Positions 24,749 through 32,014 of a DNA stretch of 43,562 nt are shown one piece after another. The stretch covers positions 1 through 43,562 of the forward strand of contig JANYET010000021.1 in assembly GCA_025359785.1 (NCBI GenBank), read 5' to 3'. The stretch comes from Alphaproteobacteria bacterium (GTDB lineage Bacteria; Pseudomonadota; Alphaproteobacteria; Caulobacterales; Caulobacteraceae). The stretch's first letter is position 1; each line of letters starts with the position of its first letter. Position numbers and translations under genes: made by a program. A model generated the notes under the pieces. That model saw only the letters and a program-made list of their open reading frames with translations, did not search any database and was not told the DNA's origin.

Positions 24749-25219
24749 ATGGCCAGCTACCGCGCGACCGCCGACTGGAGCCTGACCGACGGCGAGGACT
24801 TCGCCGCCGGCCGCTACAGCCGCGGCCACTCGGTGGTGTTCGGCTCAGGCTTCGAAGCGCTCGGCACCGCCTCGCATCAGATCGTCGGCAACCGGTGGTC
24901 GGTCGCCGGCGCGGTCGATCCCGAGGAGATGCTGGTCGGGGCCATCAACACCTGCCACATGCTGAGCTTCCTGCACGTCGCCCGCGAGGCCGGTTTTGTC
25001 GTCGCCCGTTACCGCGACGAAGCGGTGGGCGTGATGGAGAAACGCCCCGACGGAGAGATGTGGGTGAGCCAGGTCACCCTGCACCCGGAGATCGCCTACG
25101 CCGGCCGCCAGCCGAGCACGGAAGAGCGTGACCGCCTGCACCACGCCGCCCACCAGATCTGTTTCATCGCCAATTCGGTGAAGACCGAGATCGTGGTGGC
25201 GCCGCAGGCGGCCGCCTAA
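24749..25219 (+). CDS. OsmC family (peroxiredoxin-like) protein
   Basis: A 156-residue OsmC/Ohr-fold protein. The two conserved redox cysteines are present in NTCHMLSFLHVA (about residue 72) and HQICFIANSV (about 133), as expected for a thiol peroxidase acting on organic or lipid hydroperoxides. The domain starts at ATWSL-like strand ATADWSLTDG. It is last in the merR/acyl-CoA dehydrogenase unit, which fits protection from by-products of fatty-acid oxidation (inference). The convergent Vsr frame runs antisense across its last 375 bases. Confidence 0.9.
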   Translation: MASYRATADWSLTDGEDFAAGRYSRGHSVVFGSGFEALGTASHQIVGNRWSVAGAVDPEEMLVGAINTCHMLSFLHVAREAGFVVARYRDEAVGVMEKRPDGEMWVSQVTLHPEIAYAGRQPSTEERDRLHHAAHQICFIANSVKTEIVVAPQAAA

Positions 25220-25612
25220 AGCCAGGCGCGCGGCCGTCGCCGCGGTGTCCTTCAGCTCGCACTCCCATATCGTTTCGACGCGCCAGCCGAGCGCCTCCAG
25301 CGCCTGGCGGTTCGCCGCGTCCCGGGCCCGGTTCCGACCCACCTTGCCGACCCAGTAGTCGCGGTTCTGCTGCGGTACGCGGGCCCCGCGGGCGCAGTCG
25401 TGACCGTGCCAGAAGCAGCCGTGGACGAAGATCGCCAGCCCGCGCCCGGGCATGACGATGTCCGGCTTTCCCGGCAGGTCCTTGCGGTGCAGGCGGTAGC
25501 GGGCGCCGAGCCGGGTCAGCGCCTTGCGCACCGCCAGCTCCGGCGAGGTGTCCTTGCCCTTCACCCGCCGCATCACCGCCGAGCGCTTTTCGACGGAATA
25601 GACGTCAGTCAT
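24845..25612 (-). CDS. vsr: Very short patch repair (Vsr) endonuclease, frame extended antisense to osmC
   Basis: Vsr nicks DNA at T:G mismatches left by deamination of 5-methylcytosine. Residues 1-131 match E. coli Vsr almost position for position: Glu25 (SPELA), Asp51 (KPDIVM), His64, Cys66, His69, His71 and Cys73 in FVHGCFWHGHDC, and the last zinc Cys at 118 (WECEL). E. coli Vsr is 156 residues; here the frame stays open to 255, the last 124 or so lying antisense to osmC. A TAG at 25218-25216 sits one frame off exactly where the domain should end, so a small indel or lost stop is possible. No cytosine methyltransferase is in the window. Confidence 0.85.
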   Translation of the reverse strand: MTDVYSVEKRSAVMRRVKGKDTSPELAVRKALTRLGARYRLHRKDLPGKPDIVMPGRGLAIFVHGCFWHGHDCARGARVPQQNRDYWVGKVGRNRARDAANRQALEALGWRVETIWECELKDTAATAARLALGGRLRRHHDLGLHRIGDETDLVGGVVQAVTLFRARLAAGVGDLRVQGDLAHPHLSVGAFLHHAHRFVAVTGDDKTGLAGDVQEAQHVAGVDGPDQHLLGIDRAGDRPPVADDLMRGGAERFEA

Positions 25613-25747
25613 CGCCGTATCCGGCCACGCCGGCCTGGGTTCTGGTGTTCGACATTCCCGTACCTTTCACCCAACGCCGCCGCGCGGGAAGAGACCGCGA
25701 CGACGACGCAACAAATGAAGGTGACGCCCCCGTCATTTTCTTGACTG

Positions 25748-25768
25748 ATCAATGTTTAGATGGTTGAT
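25748..25768. promoter_or_regulatory. Possible operator/promoter of the ferritin-like gene
   Basis: ATCAA (25748-25752) and TTGAT (25764-25768) form a short dyad inside the 182-base gap between vsr and the ferritin-like gene. TTGACT at 25741-25746 could be a -35 box, but the matching -10 (TTGATT) is poor. A clear ribosome site (GAGGAG) follows before the ATG. The regulator is unknown. Confidence 0.3.
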
Positions 25769-25794
25769 TCCGGTAACAATCGAGGAGCGAACCC

Positions 25795-26925
25795 ATGGCG
25801 GCCGACGGCAATATCACCAAGGACATCATCTACGACGCCGTGGCGCCGGACGACTTCGAGTCCATGCTGGAACTCGACCGCTACAACGCGCGGTCGACCG
25901 CCTTCGACAAGATCATCTCTGCGACCCACGACCATTTCTGGGATCCGCTCGACAAGAAGTACATCGACTTCGACGAGCCCTTCGACATGGAAAACACCAT
26001 GATCCTGCCGGAGAAGATGATCGGTGCGCTGCAGCTAGACTACGTCAACGAGACGCTCGGCAGCCAGAAGGAGCGGATCCGCTTCGCCAACGCCCAGACG
26101 CTTCGGACCTTCTCCTCGATCCTGCACGGCGAGCAGGGCGCGCTGAACCTGTCGGCCAGCCTGTGCCACGTGCTGAAGGATCAGGGCGCGCAGGAATACG
26201 CCGCCAACCAGACCCGCGAAGAGGCCCGCCACGTCACCGCCTTCGCGAAATACATCAAGGCCCGCTGGGGCCGACCGGTGGAATGCGGCCCGATCCTCAA
26301 GGACCTGCTGGTCGAGATCATCGGCGCGCCGGAGGTCTACAAGAAGATCATCGGCATGCAGATGCTGGTCGAAGGCCTGGCCATGGGCGCCTTCGCCACG
26401 GTGTTCAACGAGACCAACGATCCGTTGGCCAGGAAACTGACCCAGCTCGTCATGACCGACGAGGCCTTCCACCACAAATTCGGGAAGATCTGGGCCGACC
26501 GGACCATCCCGCACCTGACCCCGGCCGAGCACGAGGTCATCGAGCTGTGGGCGGCGCACTGCTTCCAGACGCTGCTGTTCAACCTGGTCGCGCCCACCCA
26601 GAACATCGGCCTCTACGAGGAGTTCGGCCTCGACCCCAACCGGGTGATCGAGGAGATGGGCAAGCTGGTCAACGACGAGAGCCGCCGCGAGGAGATGAAG
26701 GAAGCCACCAACATCTTCCGCGTGCTGGTGAAGACCCTGGTCAACGCCGGCATCATCACGGACCGCACCAAGGCCTTCTACGCCGTCTACGTCGACATCG
26801 ACGAGCTGAAGAACGAGGGCGACAAGATGATCGGCGACGACATCGCCGAGGAGGGGATCAAGTACCTCCAGGAGATCAACTTCAAGGACCGCGCCCTGGC
26901 GAAAATCCTGATCGCCGCTGAGTAA
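25795..26925 (+). CDS. Ferritin-like diiron protein (R2/oxygenase type), function unknown
   Basis: A 376-residue helical protein with a full diiron ligand set in the order used by ribonucleotide-reductase R2-like and oxygenase-like ferritins: Glu113 (HGEQGA), Glu143 and His146 (REEARH), Glu193 (MLVEGLA), Glu223 and His226 (TDEAFHH). No radical-site or channel signature lets me choose between an N-oxygenase, a fatty-acid oxidase or another role. GAGGAG precedes the ATG. Its neighbours (vsr behind, PEP-CTERM genes convergent) give no hint of function. Confidence 0.85.
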   Translation: MAADGNITKDIIYDAVAPDDFESMLELDRYNARSTAFDKIISATHDHFWDPLDKKYIDFDEPFDMENTMILPEKMIGALQLDYVNETLGSQKERIRFANAQTLRTFSSILHGEQGALNLSASLCHVLKDQGAQEYAANQTREEARHVTAFAKYIKARWGRPVECGPILKDLLVEIIGAPEVYKKIIGMQMLVEGLAMGAFATVFNETNDPLARKLTQLVMTDEAFHHKFGKIWADRTIPHLTPAEHEVIELWAAHCFQTLLFNLVAPTQNIGLYEEFGLDPNRVIEEMGKLVNDESRREEMKEATNIFRVLVKTLVNAGIITDRTKAFYAVYVDIDELKNEGDKMIGDDIAEEGIKYLQEINFKDRALAKILIAAE

Positions 26926-26950
26926 CCAAGCCCGACGGCGGCGCGCGGCC

Positions 26951-27799
26951 TCAGGCGTGAAGCGGTCGCCGTCGCAGCGCCGCGCCGGCGGCGCCGAATC
27001 CCAGGATCAACAGCGCCCAGCCGGCCGGTTCGGGAATGCCGCCTGCGTCGGGGACCACGACGCCGCCGCCGAATCCCGGGCTGAAGTCGAAGCTGTAGGC
27101 GCCGGCGACCGTGAAGGTCGGATCGACGCTGGCGTAGATGTCGGTCTGACCGCCCCCGAGCGCCACCGCGTGAATGCTCGTCCTGAGGAAGACCTCGTAG
27201 AGGCTGTTGGTGTCGAGCAGGAACTCCTGCGCCACCGTGAATTGCTGAAACGGGTCTGACACGACGGGTACGCCTGTGGCCGGATCCATGGAGACGCCGG
27301 TGCTGATTCCCTCTTTCGCCAGATAGAAGCCGTCGACCTTGAGCAGCGCGAAGGCCGATTCGACGACCGATGATGGGAGGATGCCGGAGCCCGTGAAGCT
27401 TGCGACGCCTATTTCGCCATGCGCGTCTACCCGCACCGATACCGGTCCGGGGGCGCCCAGGATCTGAAAAAAATAGTGCTCGCTAGTGTCGATGTCGCCG
27501 AGTCCGCCGCCGGTCGCGCCCGAGGTGGCGACCACCCTGGAGTAGAGCGACGGAACGGGATTGCTGTTGATGGACAGCTGGCCCTCCGTGACCAGGGGAC
27601 CGCCATGCACGGTGTGGAATGCATTCGCCGGACCGTCAAAGGCGTCGTTGAAATCCTCCTTACCCACCGACGAGAAGGACCGAACGTCCAGGCTCGCCGC
27701 AATGACCCCTGCCGGCGTGGGAGTCGCCTGCGCCGCAGCCGCGGCCAGCAGGGCAGAGGCGAGCGACCCGGCAAAAAGAAGCGGTCGGTACGAGATCAT
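26951..27799 (-). CDS. PEPxxWA-CTERM sorting-domain protein (second of pair)
   Basis: A 282-residue secreted protein. The signal peptide spans about residues 1-25 (LLAAAAAQATPTP). The body is beta-rich with low complexity. The C-terminal sorting signal begins at residue 256 (PEPAGWALLILGFGAAGAAL) and ends RRRPLHA, as for exosortase/archaeosortase-like processing in alphaproteobacteria. The last 70 or so residues align by eye with those of the upstream gene (DPTFTVAGAYSFDFSPGF against DPTFAVDGPYSFEFSEGF), so the two are paralogues. ATGA overlap with the upstream stop makes them translationally coupled. No exosortase gene is in the window. Confidence 0.87.
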   Translation of the reverse strand: MISYRPLLFAGSLASALLAAAAAQATPTPAGVIAASLDVRSFSSVGKEDFNDAFDGPANAFHTVHGGPLVTEGQLSINSNPVPSLYSRVVATSGATGGGLGDIDTSEHYFFQILGAPGPVSVRVDAHGEIGVASFTGSGILPSSVVESAFALLKVDGFYLAKEGISTGVSMDPATGVPVVSDPFQQFTVAQEFLLDTNSLYEVFLRTSIHAVALGGGQTDIYASVDPTFTVAGAYSFDFSPGFGGGVVVPDAGGIPEPAGWALLILGFGAAGAALRRRPLHA

Positions 27800-28737
27800 A
27801 CGGATACTTTCTGGCTTTTGCCGCTCGTCGAACGGCTCGGGTCGGCAATCAGCCGCACCCGCGCAGGTCGAGCGAATCCTGATTGCCGCCGCAGCGCCGC
27901 GCCTGCGGCGCCAAACCCAAGGATTATCAGCGCCCAGCTGGCCGGTTCGGGAATGCCGCCGACGGCGTCTCGGACCGTCCCGCCGCCCGCGAAACCCTCG
28001 CTGAATTCGAAGCTGTAGGGTCCATCGACCGCGAACGTCGGGTCGAAGTCGGCGAAGGCCTCGACCGAATGGCCAGAGACTGCGCTGGCATGAATGATGC
28101 TGCGCAGCCTCACATCGTAGGTGGTGTTGGACTTCAGGGCGAAGTCGCCATCGACGATCAGGTTGTGAAACGGGTTCGGGCCATAGACACCCGGGAAATC
28201 ATCATCCTGGTAGCCGGCCGCGGTTCCTACGATTCCGATGGATCCTTCGACGACAAGGGAGCCGCTGAGCGTCTCGGAAATCCGGAAAAACGAGTTGACC
28301 GACGCATAGCCGCCGCCGGTGATCGGCGCCATGCCAACATGGCCCGCAGCGTTGATGTGCACCAGCGTGGTTGCGTCGGGCCCGGCCAGTCGGAAGCTAT
28401 AGATTTCGTTCGTCAGGATGTCGGCATCGGACTCCCCGTTAGGCGAGGCGAGCAGGAGCGCATGAGTGAAGACCCCCGGCGTCGGTCCGCCGGCCAGGGT
28501 CAGGCTGCCGATCGCCGAGGACGATCCCCCGTTTGCGGCCAGGTTGGCGGTCGTCAGCGTGTTGACGTTGATGTGTGTAGCTTCGTTTACGGGCAGCCCG
28601 TTGACGATGCTTCCAGCGGACAACACGATCCCGCCTTCGGCGACCCCTGGCGGTAGCCCAGCCAGACTCGCCGGAGCGAGCGCCAGATATGCGGCGGCGG
28701 TGGCGGTGGAAACCGTGAAGCGAACAAAGCGGGTCAT
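27796..28737 (-). CDS. PEPxxWA-CTERM sorting-domain protein (first of pair), with extended tail
   Basis: A 313-residue secreted protein. The signal peptide ends about residue 26 (APASLAG). The body is rich in Gly, Ser, Ala and Thr (for example ANLAANGGSSSAIGSLTLAGG), typical of exported surface proteins. The sorting signal begins at residue 263 (PEPASWALIILGFGAAGAAL) and is followed by RR. Unusually, 29 more residues follow, basic and Ser-rich, before the stop, where its paralogue has four. The stop overlaps the next gene's ATG. It is divergent from the winged-helix regulator at 28900. Confidence 0.85.
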   Translation of the reverse strand: MTRFVRFTVSTATAAAYLALAPASLAGLPPGVAEGGIVLSAGSIVNGLPVNEATHINVNTLTTANLAANGGSSSAIGSLTLAGGPTPGVFTHALLLASPNGESDADILTNEIYSFRLAGPDATTLVHINAAGHVGMAPITGGGYASVNSFFRISETLSGSLVVEGSIGIVGTAAGYQDDDFPGVYGPNPFHNLIVDGDFALKSNTTYDVRLRSIIHASAVSGHSVEAFADFDPTFAVDGPYSFEFSEGFAGGGTVRDAVGGIPEPASWALIILGFGAAGAALRRQSGFARPARVRLIADPSRSTSGKSQKVSV

Positions 28738-28807
28738 GAGGCAACTCTTCCGACAGGACTGGAGTCACCCTGCGCTGAGCACCGGGCAATGCGACAGGAC
28801 CGCGACC

Positions 28808-28829
28808 CGATCATTTTCCGATCATTTCC
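28808..28829. promoter_or_regulatory. Candidate regulator site: two 11-base direct repeats
   Basis: CGATCATTTTC (28808-28818) and CGATCATTTCC (28819-28829) lie head to tail in the 162-base gap between the PEP-CTERM pair and the divergent winged-helix regulator. OmpR/PhoB-type winged helices typically bind paired direct repeats spaced 11 bases apart, one turn of the helix. The site could therefore serve the regulator encoded next door. Confidence 0.5.
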
Positions 28830-28899
28830 CTCCAGTCGCCTTTGCCGCAGCGTCGCGGCGCGCCTAATGTGACGGCTCGCAAGGAGGGTGGCCGGGCAT

Positions 28900-30768
28900 A
28901 TGGCGATCGCATTACAGGTCGAGCCTGACTTCCGGCTGGGTAACCTGTCCATCAGCCCGAGAGCCTGCTTGGTTTCGAGCGACCGGGGTGCGCGCCGGCT
29001 GCAGCCGCGCGTCATGCAGGTGCTGGTCGCCTTGGCGCGGGCGAGCGGCGATGTCGTAACCCGCGAGCAACTAATCGACCTGGCCTGGAATGGCGCAGTG
29101 GTGAGCGAAGACGCGATCACCCGGACCATCGGCCATATCCGCCGGTTGTCGGAATGGGGCGAAGGCTACGCCTTTCGAGTCCAGACCGTGCCGACCATCG
29201 GCTATTCGCTGACGCCGATCGAACAGCCGGAGATCAAGCCACGGTCCGAGCCGCTTCTGGCGGTGCTGCCCTTCGACAACATATCCGACGACCCGGCGCT
29301 CAGGTACGTCTCGGAGGGACTCTCCGAAGAGATCCTACAGACGATCGCCCGCGGCACATCGATCCGGGTCATCGGTCGCGCCTCCAGCTTTCAATTCCGC
29401 GGCGGCAAGAAGGCCGCCGGCGAGATCGCCCGCGAATTGCAGGCCACCCACATGCTTGACGGGGCCGTGCGCCGACGCGGCGACCGGCTGCGGGTTACGG
29501 CCCACCTCATGGAAACCGCGACCCAGACAATGGTGTGGTCGGATCGCTTCGATTTTGCCCGCAGCGAGACTTTTGACGTACAGGAGCGCATCGCCGAGCT
29601 GGTCGCAGCGGCGCTGAGCCGGACCTTCGCTAGGTCCCTGCGACCCGCCGACATCGATCCAGACGCCTACGACCTCTACCTGCGCGGCGCGGAGCTTTGT
29701 CGGGACATCGTTCCAGAAAGCCAGCATCAGGCGATAGTCTTGCTGGAAGAGGCGACGGAACGGGCTCCCGAGTTCGCGGACGCCTGGGGAGAACTCGCGC
29801 TCGCACGGGCCCAGGCCGGCTATCTGCGATTCGAGCGCCGGGTCGGGGATGCTCGTGCAGAGCGCGCCCGGATTGAGGCCGACGCGGCTCGCGCCCGGTC
29901 GCTGGACCCCGATTGCCCGTCCGCGCGGCTAATTCCCTTTGTGGGTGGGCCGGCTTTCGATTTTGCCGAGCATCGGCGCCAGTTCGAGGGTCCGCGCCGC
30001 TCGCGCCTCGCCACGACCGCGTCGCCGGACGTCTCCACCGGGGTCCAGCTTCTCGAGGTCGGGCGGACGGCCGAAGCCCTCGAACACTTCCGCCAGGCCG
30101 AAATGTTCGACCCGCTGTTCCAGATCATGATCTTCTTCCACTGCCACGCCTTAGTTGCGGTCGGAGCTCTGGACGATGCAGTCGCCAAGCTGGACAACGC
30201 CATCGAACGTTGGCCGGGAATTCCGTTCTTCACGGCCACGCGCATCCTCTGGGCGGCCCTGGCGGAAGACTGGTTGATCGTCGACGCCTTGCTCCATCCG
30301 AAACGGCTGGCGCTCTTCCCCCTCCGCCACCGGCACGCCGAGGTTTTGGCGATGATCAACTCCTGCCGCGGCGGCGACACCTCGCCGGCCGGATTCGCGC
30401 GGCTACGAGACCTCGCGTTTGGGCTGGGCAAGACGGGCCTGGAGCCGATCCTCCTTTATGCCCGTAGGGTGGGATTGGCCAAAACCCTCGGCTTGGCGAC
30501 CCAGCACGGCCGGCCGCTCGTGGACATCTATGCGCCGCGACGCCCAGACGATCTCGGCGCGATATCCTTGTTCCTGCCGTTCTTCGCCGACGTTCGGCGT
30601 GATCCGATGTTTCCAGTCCTTTGCGCCCGGCTGGGCCTGGTCGCGCACTGGCGAACCACCGGGCGCTGGCCGACCTGCGCCGATGAATTCGCGCCAGGCG
30701 TCTTCCAGTCCGGCTGTGAAACGGCGCTGATCGAACTGGGGCCTCAGCGCGCCATCTTCAGCGCCTAA
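28900..30768 (+). CDS. Winged-helix (OmpR/CadC-type) regulator with TolB-like and TPR-like regions
   Basis: A 622-residue soluble regulator. An N-terminal OmpR/PhoB-type winged helix lies at about residues 10-105 (PRACLVSSDRGARRLQPRVMQ and VTREQLIDLAWNGAVVSEDA). It is followed by a TolB/adenylate-cyclase-associated fold (LAVLPFDNISDDPALRYVSE, then LDGAVRRRGDRLRVTAHLM), then TPR-like helices (AWGELALARAQAGYL, AEALEHFRQAEMFDP). It has no receiver domain and no membrane helix, unlike CadC. ATG 28900 has AAGGAGG 12 bases upstream; GTG 28888 would abut that site. It is divergent from the PEP-CTERM pair and probably controls it (inference). Confidence 0.87.
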   Translation: MAIALQVEPDFRLGNLSISPRACLVSSDRGARRLQPRVMQVLVALARASGDVVTREQLIDLAWNGAVVSEDAITRTIGHIRRLSEWGEGYAFRVQTVPTIGYSLTPIEQPEIKPRSEPLLAVLPFDNISDDPALRYVSEGLSEEILQTIARGTSIRVIGRASSFQFRGGKKAAGEIARELQATHMLDGAVRRRGDRLRVTAHLMETATQTMVWSDRFDFARSETFDVQERIAELVAAALSRTFARSLRPADIDPDAYDLYLRGAELCRDIVPESQHQAIVLLEEATERAPEFADAWGELALARAQAGYLRFERRVGDARAERARIEADAARARSLDPDCPSARLIPFVGGPAFDFAEHRRQFEGPRRSRLATTASPDVSTGVQLLEVGRTAEALEHFRQAEMFDPLFQIMIFFHCHALVAVGALDDAVAKLDNAIERWPGIPFFTATRILWAALAEDWLIVDALLHPKRLALFPLRHRHAEVLAMINSCRGGDTSPAGFARLRDLAFGLGKTGLEPILLYARRVGLAKTLGLATQHGRPLVDIYAPRRPDDLGAISLFLPFFADVRRDPMFPVLCARLGLVAHWRTTGRWPTCADEFAPGVFQSGCETALIELGPQRAIFSA

Positions 30769-30771
30769 TGA

Positions 30772-30906
30772 TCAGGCGTTGATAATGCCCACGCGGCGTC
30801 GGCGAAGGGCCGCGCCCAGTCCGCCGAAGCCGACCAGCATCATCGCCCAGGTGGCGGGTTCCAGCACGCCGCCGTTGGCGTCGCCGAGCGTCAGGTTGAG
30901 CTTCGA
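30772..30906 (-). pseudogene. Orphan PEPxxWA-CTERM tail, remnant of a third sorting-domain gene
   Basis: This frame encodes about 44 residues that read as the end of a PEP-CTERM protein: SKLNLTLGDANGG, then LEPATWAMMLVGFGGLG, then AALRRRRVG. The usual first Pro of PEP is Leu. The open frame continues to 31062, but the residues are Arg/Pro-rich with no signal peptide, so the rest of the gene seems lost or scrambled. It stops 3 bases from the convergent regulator's stop. An intact gene with an unrecognised start is possible but less likely. Confidence 0.6.
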
Positions 30907-31082
30907 GCGCGCGCCCACGTCGCAAGTTCGTTCCCCCTCGATGCGAGCTTCTAAAATCTGGGGCGAACGGCGAGGTGGGGCTCGCCCTGAAATCGGCAAG
31001 GTTCTAAGGCTTGGTCGGGCTTGCGCCCGCGAACGATCCCGCGGGCGTTTCAGTTGTCGCAACGCAAAGATACCGTCCGGCC

Positions 31083-31610
31083 ATGTTCAAGCCTTTGACT
31101 CTGATCCTCGCCGCCGTCGCCGCGCTCGCCCTGCCGAGCGTCGCCGGCGCCATGGCTCAGCCGGTGACGCACATCGAGCTGACCCGGATGATGGGCCGCT
31201 GGTACGAGGTGGCGCGGCTGCCGAACATCACCCAGCGTGGCTGTCATGCCGGAACCTCGGACTGGACGCGCAACGGCGAGGGCTTCGCGGTGGTGCAGGC
31301 CTGCCATCGTGGCTCGCCAGAGGGGCCGCTGGCGGAATGGAGGGCGCGCGCCCGCGTCGCCGACCCGGTCTCCAACGCCAAGTTCAAGATGAGCTTCTTC
31401 GGCGGCCTGATCTCCCAGGAATACTGGGTGCTCGATCAGCGCAGCGACGAGGGCTGGCTGATCCTGGCAACCCACGACGGCAAATATCTGTGGCTGATGG
31501 CGCAGAAGCCGACCCTGCCGTTGAACATCAGGACCGAGGCCGTGGCGCGTATCAAACAGCTGGGCTTCGATGTGGGCCGACTGGAATTCCCGCTGCCGGT
31601 TCACGGCTAG
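31083..31610 (+). CDS. Secreted lipocalin (Blc-like)
   Basis: A 175-residue lipocalin-fold protein that should bind lipids or small hydrophobic ligands in the periplasm. The signal peptide ends about residue 23 (PSVAGA), with no lipobox Cys, so unlike E. coli Blc it is not a lipoprotein. The barrel signature is MMGRWYEVARLPN (G-x-W), followed by the strand pattern FAVVQACHRG, YWVLDQRSDEGWLILATHDGKYLWLMAQ. Two cysteines (RGCHAG, QACHRG) could form a disulfide. The frame's upstream extension is not lipocalin-like, so the start is 31083. Confidence 0.9.
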   Translation: MFKPLTLILAAVAALALPSVAGAMAQPVTHIELTRMMGRWYEVARLPNITQRGCHAGTSDWTRNGEGFAVVQACHRGSPEGPLAEWRARARVADPVSNAKFKMSFFGGLISQEYWVLDQRSDEGWLILATHDGKYLWLMAQKPTLPLNIRTEAVARIKQLGFDVGRLEFPLPVHG

Positions 31611-31642
31611 CGCGCAGGATCTGAAGGTCTCCCCAAGGCCGG

Positions 31643-31867
31643 CTAACGGGTCGCCCAGGCGCGTTCGGGGAACCGGTAGAGCACCATCCCGCCGGGCCCC
31701 TCGATCCGATAGGCGTCAGGCGGCGTGCGGTGGAACGACGCCCCGGCATAGATCACGGCCGCCTCCATCCTGGCCATGTCGAGAAGGTCCCCGTTCAGCA
31801 TCCGCGGGCTGAGGTCGCCGACGGGGCCGCCATCCGGCCACTCGAAGTACATTTTGAAGCCGGTCAT
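31643..31867 (-). CDS. Small protein of unknown function, divergent from mmcB
   Basis: A 74-residue protein (MTGFKMYFEWPDGGPVGDL...) with strongly GC-rich third codon positions on this strand, so I accept it as a gene. It has no signal peptide or membrane helix. It holds a mixed beta-rich pattern (AAVIYAGASFHRTPPDAYRI, GGMVLYRFPERAW). A later ATG at 31852 (MYFEW) is possible. I do not know the family. It shares its upstream region, with an SOS box, with mmcB, so it may also respond to DNA damage. Confidence 0.55.
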   Translation of the reverse strand: MTGFKMYFEWPDGGPVGDLSPRMLNGDLLDMARMEAAVIYAGASFHRTPPDAYRIEGPGGMVLYRFPERAWATR

Positions 31868-31954
31868 CTGTTGTCCATCGCCGCGCCTGTCGACGCCTCG
31901 ACGAACCCAGCGCGCGGGCCGGCGGAAGGTTCAATCGCGCGAGATCGTGGCGGA

Positions 31955-31994
31955 CCCTTGCATCGTGAACGGGGCCCTTGCATCGTGAACGAAG
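31955..31994. repeat. Tandem 20-base direct repeat upstream of mmcB
   Basis: CCCTTGCATCGTGAACG occurs twice in direct succession (31955-31971 and 31975-31991), period 20. Each unit carries one GAAC, the SOS half-site word. The second GAAC is half of the SOS box at 31987-32001. Confidence 0.75.
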
Positions 31995-32001
31995 GCGGAA
32001 C
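31987..32001. promoter_or_regulatory. SOS box (LexA operator) of alphaproteobacterial type
   Basis: GAAC (31987-31990), seven bases, GAAC (31998-32001): an exact match to the alphaproteobacterial LexA site GTTC-N7-GTTC read on the other strand. It ends 13 bases before the mmcB start codon, and mmcB is a reported SOS gene in Caulobacter. The position would let LexA block the promoter. It may also serve the divergent small gene, whose start is 120 bases away. Confidence 0.75.
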
Positions 32002-32014
32002 AATCTGGGCGGCC

